A stretch of 64,000 nucleotides of DNA from Neelides folsomi. Lineage: Eukaryota; Arthropoda; Collembola; Neelipleona; Neelidae. The notes under the pieces are model-generated. The model saw only the letters and a program-made list of their open reading frames with translations, did no database searches and had not been told where the DNA came from. The stretch is taken from the NCBI GenBank assembly GCA_034687125.1, contig JAQGBZ010000075.1, positions 1-64,000 of the forward strand, written 5' to 3'. This document shows, in pieces, positions 48,681 to 64,000 of this stretch. Within the stretch, counting starts at the first letter, position 1, and each line of letters opens with the position of its first letter. A program made the translations under genes and the position numbers.

Positions 48681-51414
48681 TTACATGTGATTCGCTGTGG
48701 GAGAAATACTCCGTTTGTTCTCTTCAACCACTTTGATGGCTGGAACTTCTCTTCTGGCACGCACAATTTTCGGGTTGTAAATCTTAGGGTCGCTCACCTA
48801 TACGTAATTAACTCGTGTAAATCATGAACTTAATTTAATTATTAATTGATCAATGACGAATTTTACCATTCGAACGAAGAAACTTCTTTTATATTTCAAT
48901 TTTTCCTTTTGCTCTTCAGACATTTCAGGCATTTTGTTCATAGCTTCTTCCTCATCTCCTTTTTCAATCTATTTGAAGGAAATCTCTTAACTAAATATTC
49001 ATTTTTTGAAGTGTTTTTACCTGAGGTTCTGCTGCGAGTAATTGTTCTGCAAATTCCTTGATCACATCCCAAGCATAATCTATTGATCATAAACCCATTC
49101 AGGACCAATTTTTATTGAATGGTAGGATAATACATATCAATAACGTTATTATGTAATAACGTAATAAACAACAATGATTAATCTTCAAGTTATTAATGGG
49201 AATTACGCATGTCTTCATCATTGGCCTTTTCCCTGCACACGCAGAACCGAATGACATACTTATCATTCATAGATGCGGGAACCATGTGCAATTTTCCGCT
49301 TCCATTTATTATCGAGAGGAGCTTTTGGTTCGGGCCGTTGGATCCAACGAGTCTGAAGCAAACAAGACCCAAACTGACTTTGTTCACAACTTCGAATCGG
49401 CTGTCGTTTTTCACGAGGCTTTCAAACACTTTGGCAAGTCGACAATGCTCCCTGATGTACTGCTGCAGCCCTTCCACCCCGTACATCCGGATCACGAACC
49501 AAAGTTTTAAGGAACGAAAACGTCTACTCAGGGGAATTCCCCAATGCTGCAAAATTATTTTAAAATTTAACAACAAAGATTTAATTATTTTTATTACTTA
49601 TTTAATTCTAATTAATAATTCATACCCGATAGTCAATGCTCTTTTGAGAATATGAGTGCTGAAGATAGAGAGGATCAACGACCAACGCTTGGGTCAACTT
49701 GAAACGATCTCGAACCCTTTGATCAAAAATTCTCATGAATGTAAAATTATAATTGTAATTAAAAAAACAAATCTCAAATTGATTGTAAATATGAATCTGT
49801 GCTTCTTGGGGCATAAAGAGATATTTTCGCAGTGCCACCTGTGGATTAATATCAAATTTAAATAGTTTCGATTATTGACTGTAGATAGCACCACAGAAAG
49901 TACTAAAATGCCCCAATTTTTTCTTAACTTTAATTAAAAACTAACGATAATTAGCATATTGGGTTAAATATGAAATTAAAAATCTTTGTTTTCCGAAAAA
50001 GAAAGTACCACATGCAGGAACAGTCAAAATTGACGAGTAGCCATTTGTTCGTGTTCGTGTTGAGAGACATTGCATACTGAAAATGAAAGAGAATTTCATT
50101 TGAATTGATCATTAACATTTATCATTAATATCCTTGCCTCAATCCCTTCAAAAAGATAGCGGAATTCGGGGCAAATCATTGCAGATCCCGCGTACGCCGC
50201 ATCCACGTGGAGCCAAATGTCATACTCCTCGCAAATGGGACCGATGTCCTTTATATTGTCTGCCGAACAGCAAGAAGTCGTTCCCACAGTTAAAGACACA
50301 AAGAAGGGCAGCAGTCCATTTTTGATGTCTTTTTCAACCGCCTGTTGAAACAATCCATTTAAAACAATAATATAATTTTACTCGAACATAATTAAATTAA
50401 ACATAATTTAATTAAATGTTATTTTTATTCAATCTGACCTTTCTCAATGTGTCTCCTTGAAGTGAAAAATTTTCATCTGGTTCGAGAATTCTCAATTTCA
50501 CGAAAGCGATCATGGCTCCCTTTTCGAGACAAGAATGAGCCTCTTTGGAACAGTAAGCCATGAGCTTCGAAAGCAAAAGACCTTCTTCGGCTTCAGGGTA
50601 AAGTTTCTTAAGTTTTTTGATCCCTTGAGCTCTCGCAGCGAGTAAAGCCACCAACACACATTCGCTGGCACTTGTCTTTTTCATTAAAAGTCAATTCAAT
50701 TTCATTGAGTGACGAATTGGATTGTTTTAAATCTATATTAATAATTTGAATATTTTTACCTGAATGACCCCTCCTCCAGATCCATTTGGCGTAAATGAAA
50801 GGAACACTGGCGGAAGACCCATCATTTTCCCAAACCAATCCAGAACGATGGTTTCAAGTTCCGTACAAGCAGGCCCTGCCGCCTATTATAATAAATAAAC
50901 TCTAAATTAAATAAAATGAATTTACAAAAAATTGAATAAAATTAAAGGTAGTTTAAAAATTAACCCATGAGAATCCTATACATCCAATGGCATCTCCTAA
51001 AATGTCAGCGAGGATTGAAGGATAAGAGTTTCCCGATGGAAAATAAGCGTGAAATCTTGGATGCTGCCAGTGGGTCATCTAGAATTTAATTTATAACTAG
51101 TTAAATATTTACACGAGAAAATGAAGATTTAAAGGACGATAAATCCAAAAATTATTTTACCCCAATCAAGATTTTCTCTTCGACGTCTTTCATGATGTTT
51201 TCCCATGGTTCTGGAGTTCCTGGAGCTTCTAGCGGAATTAAATGCTTGAGATATCCAGGTTCAATGTCCGGAGTGACCCGACGCTTCTCGATCGTCTCCA
51301 AATAATTGGAGACGTAGTCGATCTACACAACCCAATTATTTCCTCAGGAGTCCTAAAGGAGTCTTGGGATCTTACGAGCTCTCGTCCTCGTCGGCGGAAC
51401 TCTTCGGCCTCCAT
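48681..51414 (-). CDS. group II PLP decarboxylase, probably tyrosine decarboxylase (TDC-1-like)
   Basis: Twelve exons (51376-51414, 51161-51322, 50965-51078, 50760-50882, 50439-50675, 50138-50341, 50009-50076, 49626-49716, 49207-49546, 49021-49079, 48867-48968, 48681-48797) give 551 residues. These cytosolic enzymes decarboxylate aromatic amino acids to amines (tyramine, dopamine, serotonin or histamine). Landmarks are [50 protein letters not shown], and the PLP-binding aspartate in [19 protein letters not shown]. The PLP lysine is about K304 in [16 protein letters not shown]-terminal [21 protein letters not shown] is also conserved. NTNTNKW in place of NPHKW, followed by [14 protein letters not shown] and the tail [20 protein letters not shown], resembles nematode and insect tyrosine decarboxylases, so octopamine/tyramine synthesis is the likely role. 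Intron 6 uses a GC donor (GAG|GCAAGG). Confidence 0.9.
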
Positions 51415-52397
51415 GAGTGGAATGAGGAGGTGTGAGGGAATGTGTCAGGACCTGTTGCCCCAATTCCACTTCACATTCCTTTGTTCATCTCCTCTTTATT
51501 AAACTGAAGGAATCGATGGTTCCACAACACAATGACATCCAATTACATTCTTTTATTAAAAAGGGCCCTTGAGGAAAATCATCACGTCAATTTCATGCTC
51601 CGCAATTCCCATTTCTCCCTTTACCCTAGAGAAAATGGGATCAATGGTTGGAAAACGTTAATAAGCAGAAGATATGTTTATTTAATTAATTCCTTTAGGT
51701 TTTATTCATTTACCCAACAATGAGGAAACTTTGACGTAATAAATTCATCCTTTTGTATAGGGTAATAATTATCTTAGCATTTATGTATACTTAACCTTTG
51801 AATTTATTAATGAGCTGTATTAAGAAATCATTATGGATATGCATTGACTGATGAAGAGAAACGAGGAGGAGGATGGAGGGATAATTGATAGAATTTTAAT
51901 TAAATTTGAATATGAGATGAACTGGAGTGCTTGTTAAGTGTCGGGAATGGTGAAGGGGTTTCATAAATAGGGAAAATTGGGACAACGACTCCGACCACGC
52001 CCGGATGTTAAATAGAGAATTGAAGAAATGCCTCATCGCGTGAGTGTGTGGGCGTTTTTTTAAATTGGCCACCCAGGAATGCCAATTTCAATTCGCCGTC
52101 CTTATAAAGGAAATTGTGATGAGGAGGAATGCGGAGTATTCGGGAGCATTAAAACGGAAAAACCGTTTAATTGAATTGGACAATGAATGATTGGCACCAG
52201 GCCTGATTTAGTTTGATTGCATGAATGATTGAATTTATTGAACAGAGTGATATGAATATTTAAAAGAAGGCTACGAGGGTCGGCTACTACACATTTCATT
52301 GATCATCATTAGGTAATTTCCTCCAACAACAGCATTTTTAGTTATATTTTGGCTATATTGTCTTCTAACGGTTCACTTCATTAATCCACACGTTGAT
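51415..52397. other. intergenic between decarboxylase and synapsin
   Basis: This should hold the decarboxylase promoter and the synapsin 3' UTR. The ORF at 51532-51723 has no support. No repeat or motif was recognised. Confidence 0.4.
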
Positions 52398-55276
52398 TCA
52401 CATGTCGCCGAAGATGCCGGCAAAAGTTTTACGTAGATTCTTCATCGTGTCCTCGCCATCGTCACCGCCACCCTGCGACGGTTGACGACCAACTACAGAA
52501 TTTGCTCGATTCACGCCGCTACCTTGAGACGCTGAAAATTAATTAAACATTTATAATAATTTTATTAAAGATATAAAAATGCCATTTAAGATTGTTGGGC
52601 AATGAGTCTGGAAGTTTTGGATGATTACTTTGGGAGTCTCTGCGCGCGTTTGGGGATTCCGAAGAGTCGAGTAGGGCGGATGTGGAGTCGGCGGGGATTG
52701 AAGAAGTTGTGGACGACTGCGACTGACGTCGATATTTCGTTGTCGCCGATTCGCTCCCACTCATTCGGCATTGAAGCCCCATTCGGGCGAGGACCAAATC
52801 GGCCATGTGACGTCGATCCTCTTCCTGCCCCTCCCCCATCAAACTCAAGGCAGAGTCGTTGACCTCAATCACCCATTCCCTTCCATCCTTACCGACAATC
52901 ACCTATATTTTAAAAACACAATCATTTTAAATATTTATCAATTAAATCAGACGAGTCACCTAATTATTTTAATTCAATATTAAATTATACTCTATTCCAT
53001 TTGAGAAGATTATTGAGAATTGAATCATGCTACTTGACCGGGCAATCGAATGTCATGTCACCCCCAAATAATTTCTACAGGAAATAATATCAGTTTATTT
53101 GAATTTCTAATGACTTGTCAAGTAATACGATTCAATTCTCAATAATCTTCTCAAATGGAATAGAGTATAATTCACTAATTGTTAAATTTTCTTAATTGTT
53201 GTTTTATTTCATTAAAATTAATAAATTGTGATTTGACCTCAAGAGCACAAATGTCAAGGCCTCCAAAGAGAGTCGCCACAGCGTCGACCCATCCCTTCCA
53301 CTTTTCACTCATGGCCACTTGCTCCAACACAGCTTGCCCACTTCCGCTTTTCCAGTGACCGACAATTCCTTTACGCCTATTCAACATCAAATGTTTGTTA
53401 CTCCTTAGTCATTGGGTCATTACAAATAAATAATTGATAAGCGGTTGATGGTAAACACAATTGTAATTAGCCACTAACATGAATGCCTTGTACTCGTTGC
53501 CGATCTTTTGAATGTGGACGTCACAACGGGCCTCGACGTAAGGCTCCGAAGTGCAATAAGTGCCTGTCACGGCCACGACGCTTGAAGCATCTTGAAAGTC
53601 GTTTCCGTTAGCAGCACGAATCTTTCCGAGACCCCCATGGGCGTGGCCGATCTTGAGCACGGCTGGTAGCCGAGGCGTGATCATGCCCATCTCCTTGTAT
53701 CCTATACAAATACCACAAAATATATTACAATGCCTAACATTAAATATATGTATTTATAACTAAAATTTATTTAATTGTATTTTTATATGATTTATTGCAT
53801 ATGTGATATATATAAATAAATAAGATAAAAGTTATTTATTAAAAATATGAATTCTTATTCTGGTGATCATTTCAGAGCCATTCGTGTTTATAAAAGGGTA
53901 ATTTGTTTACCTGGGTAAAAGTTTTGTTCGATGAGAGGGAAAGACGGGAGTTTCCTCGCAATGGCCATAACGTGTCCAAAGACCCATGGCTTGTCTTGAA
54001 AGTTGTAAACGGCCGCCAAATTGTTGACCGAAGGAACGCCACCGTACATAAGGGCAAGGAGGAGAGCTTTGAAATCCCTGTGCAAACAAAGACCATTTAA
54101 TCCTCCCGCTCTCACCCATACATAAAGCATTAACTTTTAAACATTATAACATTTATTCGCATCTTACCTCCCAGCATCTTTGAGATTCTGCAATTACGTA
54201 CATAAATTCAAAAAGAACATTAGTGTCATACTTTCCCAATTTTAAAAGTTTTAATGTTGATTTATATTACTTGTCTGATAAAGACGCAGTCGGGCTGAAA
54301 CTCCCTACGAATCCGTTGTCCTTCTCTCCAACTCCAATATCCCACAATACATCCAAACTCAGATCCTATAAAATTGGATAAAAAGTTAACTAAAGATTCT
54401 TAACATATTTAAGTCTATTCTTTATTATTTTCTAATTAAATCATCTGACTTCTTATTGGGCTAATAACTATACAATAAAAGTAATTTATGACACACAATT
54501 ATTATAAAGCTAATTTAACAGGTATTTAAATACCCGCTACGATGGAAAGATCTCCAAATTCTGCTTGTTCGACGCGAATCTCAAATTCTCCCACCTTGCG
54601 ACCACGAAAGTACTTGGACCAGTCGGTGTTGTCATCATCGATAACAAGGAGCGTGAGGTGAGTATCGCTCTTTGGAGGTATTTTATTGTTAGTTGCGCTC
54701 TGTTGCTGGTTAAGGCCGAGGTTGCTCGTCAGGTTGCTTTAAATCATATAAAAACCCTTGGATCAATCCCTCATCATTAACCCAACTAATTAATGATTAA
54801 AAATGAAAATTTTAATATGCAAATGAAGAGTGGGAGTTAAGTAGGGTAATTGGTCCACACCTGGTGACTTCCCTGGCGACGCCCGTAAGCGACTGGACCC
54901 GCTGGAGAATGCCTCCGCCCTTGTTTGGGGACGTCGGGGCGGAGACGACAGAAGGCTTCTGAGGTGGCTTTTGTTCCTGTAGAGGTAAGTCACTCGGGTG
55001 GCCGGTGGTCGGCTGGTTGATGCCATCTGGATCCTCCTTCGCCTCGCGGTCGAGCTCGCCGCTCGAGAACCGCCTTAGAAATGTAGACAACGGTTAGTGG
55101 GGCGGTTTGGGGGGATGGGGGATTAAAAACCCGGGGTTGGCCGACCTCTTCAAGATGGACACATTGGAGGCGAAGGAAGACTTGAAGCCTTGGAAATTAA
55201 TCTTGAGGCCGTGACGAGGACGGTCGGAGAAGACGGGGAGGGGCGATCGATGAACACCACGCCGCCCACCGCGCAC
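52398..55276 (-). CDS. SYN: synapsin (SNN-1-like)
   Basis: Ten exons (55146-55276, 54861-55073, 54534-54667, 54271-54365, 54168-54187, 53911-54077, 53479-53701, 53238-53376, 52629-52902, 52398-52531) give about 509 residues. Synapsins tether and cluster synaptic vesicles. Domain A has [10 protein letters not shown], the conserved phosphorylation site after an RR. The ATP-grasp domain C follows: [106 protein letters not shown] and [10 protein letters not shown]. Domain E closes it with [16 protein letters not shown] Ser/Gln-rich linker separates C and E. Exon 5 is only 20 nt. The first coding exon uses the in-frame ATG at 55276; the true start could be further upstream through another exon. 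It lies directly behind the decarboxylase on the same strand. Confidence 0.92.
52983..53172. repeat. fold-back inverted repeat in a synapsin intron
   Basis: Two 43-bp arms (52983-53025 and 53130-53172), perfectly complementary by eye, begin AATTATACTCTATTCC and end with the complement. The inner sequence adds a weaker second stem (TACTTGAC at about 53031 pairs with GTCAAGTA at about 53117). It lies between exons 8 and 9 of synapsin, so the transcript would form a long hairpin. It looks like a MITE or fold-back element, but a target-site duplication could not be fixed. Confidence 0.85.
54168..54187 (-). other. 20-nt microexon of synapsin
   Basis: The sequence between an AG acceptor and a GTAAG donor encodes NLKDAGR and keeps frame between RQ and DFKALL. 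Without it the conserved segment between FVLIRQ-like and GLQYAG-like blocks would be missing or out of frame. Confidence 0.8.
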
Positions 55277-55284
55277 CTCCGCCT

Positions 55285-55292
55285 ATTTAAAC
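55285..55292 (+). promoter_or_regulatory. TATA-like box of the chitin-binding gene
   Basis: TATTTAAA lies 48-55 bp before the ATG at 55340, which places a transcription start near 55315. It is 9 bp from the putative ATG of synapsin on the other strand. Confidence 0.5.
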
Positions 55293-55339
55293 CCAAACAC
55301 CCACGTCACTTTCACTCCACTACCACTCAAGAACTCGCG

Positions 55340-57547
55340 ATGCAGACGATCGGGACGCTCCTCCTTACTTCGCCGTTCCTCCTCGTCCTCGTCCTCGCAC
55401 AAATACATGTCGTGAAGCCGCCGCCCAACTTCAACGACGCCCTCCTCCAGCAACAACAAAACAGACAACAACCCAGGCTCCCCATCAACAGACCCAACAA
55501 CCTCCAGTTCCAACAACACCAACAAAATCAACAGCAACAACAACAAAAGCTATACCAACAGAAACAGCAGCAACAGCAACAACAGAGACAGCCGCCAAAA
55601 GAATCAATTGAGTATTACGACGAAGAAGAGGAAGAGGAAAATAAAAAGCCAGACAGGTGAGAAAATCATTAATTTCTTTATATCTAACCATAAATAAAAA
55701 GAGAAACGGTCTTTTTACAAACTTTTGGTCGCTATTCCTTTCTATCCATTTAATATTTTTTTAAATACTTTTTATAAGGTATTACTCATAAATTGAGTAT
55801 TAGATTTGAATATACATTGTTGAATAAAAATAACAATGAATTAACTAATTTATTGAAAACTGAAATTGTTATAATCTTTCAATTTAAACCCGTTTTAGCA
55901 AATTATTCATAATGTATTTAATGAGAGAAATACTAAAAACATATTTTTTGTAATGCTCAGGTAGGGACTTTTATATATCATATTTAATAGAAATTGTTCA
56001 TGTTCAGGTATGTTGTATTTGAACATTACATTTCCAATATTGAAAATATTTTTTATTGAAAATTATAAAAATTAGTCTTTAATTGCAATTTGAGACATTT
56101 GAACATTCGAGATTTGGCCTTGTAAAAGAAACGGTCGTTTCACTTTCCAGTCTGTTAAACACGTAGGCATCGAAGCGAAGCGAACTTCTTCCCTCGGTCG
56201 TCCGCATCCAAAGTTTCTTTTCCGTTCATCATCGTTCTCTTCTACTCCCATTAATCCCAATTAATCTCTCTTGTTTAACCCATCCATTTGCAAAGTTGTA
56301 AAATTAATGTCTTTATTATTTAGGCTCCAGCTCCTCCTCAGAGAGTCAAAGTTCAACTGCAAAGGGAAAAAAGATGGTAAATTCAATTTCCTCATCCTGC
56401 TCATTTTATTACAAATCTTAAAAATTTAACATTATATAAGTAGTAAAGTTATTTTTCTACTTTTAAGATTTACCAACTTTTTAGAATGTAAAGATGTATT
56501 GCGATTTTTAACGGTTGATTGATTGATATTGATAGGTTATTACGCTGATGATACATTGAACTGTGAAGTATTTCACTACTGTCAAGAGTCCAAACCTCAC
56601 TCGTGGTTGTGTCCCAATAACTTTGCTTTCCATCAGGTGAGGAAAAATAAATGGAGGTTGAAATGTGTGCAACTTTCCCTTTGGAATTTAGGTTCACTTA
56701 ATCTGCGTTCCGCCGAGCTCCGACAACATTTGTAAACAGGTGAGGGAAAAAAGATCCAAGTGGGGAATTTTTATTTAATCTTTTTCTTTCCAGTCCGCCG
56801 ACTTCCACTTTGTCAACGAATACCTTTATCGGTAATCAAAAATATTTTTATTTATCTCAACTTTCTCTCTCTCGTTCCGACACACGGAATTTCACTTGTA
56901 TGTGCAAATACACGGTCATTAGCTATACATTGGCTTCTTTATGTTCACGTTATCCACATTTTGTTTACTCCGGCTCAAGAGCTTGTGAAAGTTGTGTTTG
57001 ATTCATAAATTGTAATGTTGTAGGCCTATCAATGCAAAGGAGGCGGAACGGACGAATACCTCTTTGGTTTACTCAGATAGATATTACCCAGAAGGGTGAG
57101 TATACAATGGCTTGTTTTAATTAACATTGACACAACTAATTAATTTATCTTCATTAAATGGTTTCATTCAGATACACTCCGGGGCTTCCATTAGATGAAA
57201 TGTTCCGTGCACAGAGTCAAAATGGACAGAACCTTCCGATCCCAAGAGCTCCAGTAACATTCCGGTATGGTTTAACATTAAATTAAAACATTTGATAAAA
57301 TAGCTCTTCACTCCTTATATGGTTAAATTCAAAGGTTTTATAATAAGCTGTGCCTTATAATTTATTAAAGTAATAAGGAAAAGTTGGGAGTGCTGATAAT
57401 AAATTCCTTATCTTTATTGATAGACGGCCAAGTGGAAATGGATATTACTCAGCCTACTCAAATCCTGAAAACATCAACATCCCCCTCTCTCAAAGACGTC
57501 CACTCAAGTCATCCAAAGATTCTGCCGAGTATGAAGATGAATACTGA
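55340..57547 (+). CDS. secreted polyglutamine protein with a chitin-binding type-2 (CBM14) domain
   Basis: Eight exons (55340-55656, 56324-56376, 56536-56636, 56692-56739, 56794-56831, 57024-57095, 57172-57264, 57424-57547) give 281 residues. A signal peptide (IGTLLLTSPFLLVLVLAQ) is followed by a long Gln/Pro-rich, acidic segment (about 25-105). A peritrophin-A type CBM14 domain comes next: FNCKGKKDGYYADDTLNCEVFHYCQE, WLCPNNFAFHQ, then VHLICVPPSSDNICK. Its six-cysteine spacing and the GYYAD and FHYC motifs fit chitin-binding extracellular proteins such as cuticle or egg-shell components. The C-terminal third (about 160-281) is Pro/Gln/Tyr-rich with no further domain. Many exons are under 110 bp, so no single large ORF shows the gene. 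Function in chitinous matrix is inferred from the domain. Confidence 0.88.
55440..55605 (+). repeat. CAA/CAG-rich stretch encoding polyglutamine
   Basis: Mixed CAA and CAG codons form several polyglutamine runs in the N-terminal half of the chitin-binding protein. Confidence 0.8.
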
Positions 57548-58393
57548 GAGAGTTGTTGAGAGATTGTTTAAACTCATATGATATTAATGAAATTACTATG
57601 TTACAATAAAACAAAATGACCTCTTTGTTCCCTTTTTATTCATCTTGACATTGATGATGATGAGTAAAGAAGGAATTTGCGATTTTTATTTACATTCGAA
57701 CATCTCCTTTATTGACTTGATCTGCGTGGACACAAACGGCTGACACGTGAAAGAAACGACTTTGTGCAATTTTCCCTTTTAAGGCACCTGAGAGGCTAAA
57801 GTCAAGGTTGACCTCGGTCACCCAACCTGCCCCTGGATTCAGGCATAAGAAGATGGGGATGTAATGTTGAAATAGAAGGGCAGGTTGGGCGGAGGGTGGG
57901 AAAGTGAAGGTACGAGATTCGCAATTTGAGATCTCTCCTATCTTCATTCATTAAAGTAGGGAGATTGGAGCGGAGAGGGCTTTAATTATTTTATTTTTAA
58001 TTGTTTAAGTTGCGTTAAAGTAGGGCTTCATAATGTAAATATATTCAGGATTTACATTCCACCAGGAGTCGAGTCAGGGAGAACTTACAGTATTATTAAA
58101 AACCTTTAACCTTTTATTCCTCTTGGCCTGACAAGTCCGGCAGCTCAAAGTCTCACAAAAACACATTCTTCATCTTTGCATTTATTTACATAAAAATTTA
58201 GATTTGGGGAGCCTTTGTGCAGAGTCACGAAGAGGAAATAACCAAAAAAACACACGAGCGTTGTGAACAACTTTAATACAAATGACTTCTACCTGAGAGA
58301 TTTAAAGAATGAATTGTGATTCGAGCCTTAGTTCTTTTGATTAACTCTACATTTTAGAATTTTTAGAATTAGACAGTGTAAAATTTTACGAGG
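57548..58393. other. intergenic with an unassigned minus-strand ORF
   Basis: A polyadenylation signal AATAAA occurs near 57606. An 85-codon minus-strand ORF (57690-57947) has ordinary composition, no recognised family and no clear splice partner. The right part is the KIF21 promoter region. Confidence 0.4.

Positions 58394-64000
<5,607 letters not shown>

Overview
This is animal nuclear DNA: AT-rich, with multi-exon genes, mostly short introns, GT-AG junctions and a few GC-AG junctions. No rRNA, CRISPR array, operon of bacterial type or retrovirus-like element was recognised. The synaptic proteins (SNAP-25, synapsin), a tyrosine-decarboxylase-type enzyme and a CYP3/CYP13-like P450 look most like ecdysozoan, probably nematode, proteins. 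That assignment is an inference from remembered family members, not from a search. All exon boundaries were joined by hand from splice signals, reading phase and family alignment.

Layout. 1-6 kb: gene-poor DNA, then SNAP-25 (minus) and POP5 (plus). 6.5-8.2 kb: SMARCB1/SNF5 (minus), convergent with POP5. 8.8-10.9 kb: two small secreted or membrane proteins. 11.3-14.2 kb: POP1 (plus). 14.8-18.1 kb: a cytochrome P450 and a proline-rich secreted protein. 18.9-22.3 kb: DCAF15. 22.4-30.2 kb: a tandem duplication carrying two CRAL-TRIO (Sec14-like) genes. The first lacks the GOLD domain and hosts two small DNA-transposon relics. 30.7-32.2 kb: a membrane-anchored short-chain dehydrogenase (minus). 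32.9-35.5 kb: a SUN-domain protein and MIX23 (plus). 35.7-36.5 kb: a FAM162-like mitochondrial protein (minus). 38.0-41.2 kb: WDR48/UAF1 (minus). 43-48.3 kb: BAHD1-like chromatin factor (plus). 48.7-51.4 kb: tyrosine/aromatic amino acid decarboxylase (minus). 52.4-55.3 kb: synapsin (minus). 55.3-57.5 kb: a chitin-binding secreted protein (plus). 58.4 kb to the end: kinesin KIF21 (plus), cut by the window edge.

Together these are mostly conserved housekeeping and neuronal genes, not a single pathway. Two RNase P/MRP protein subunits (POP5, POP1) lie 6 kb apart. SNAP-25, synapsin, the amine-forming decarboxylase and KIF21 all belong to neuronal function, and the decarboxylase and synapsin are adjacent on the same strand. 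I found no convincing new multi-gene system. The most informative non-routine signals are the CRAL-TRIO duplication with its datable insertions, recurrent GC-AG introns, a fold-back repeat inside a synapsin intron, a possible second promoter in BAHD1, and a head-to-head overlap between synapsin and the chitin-binding gene.
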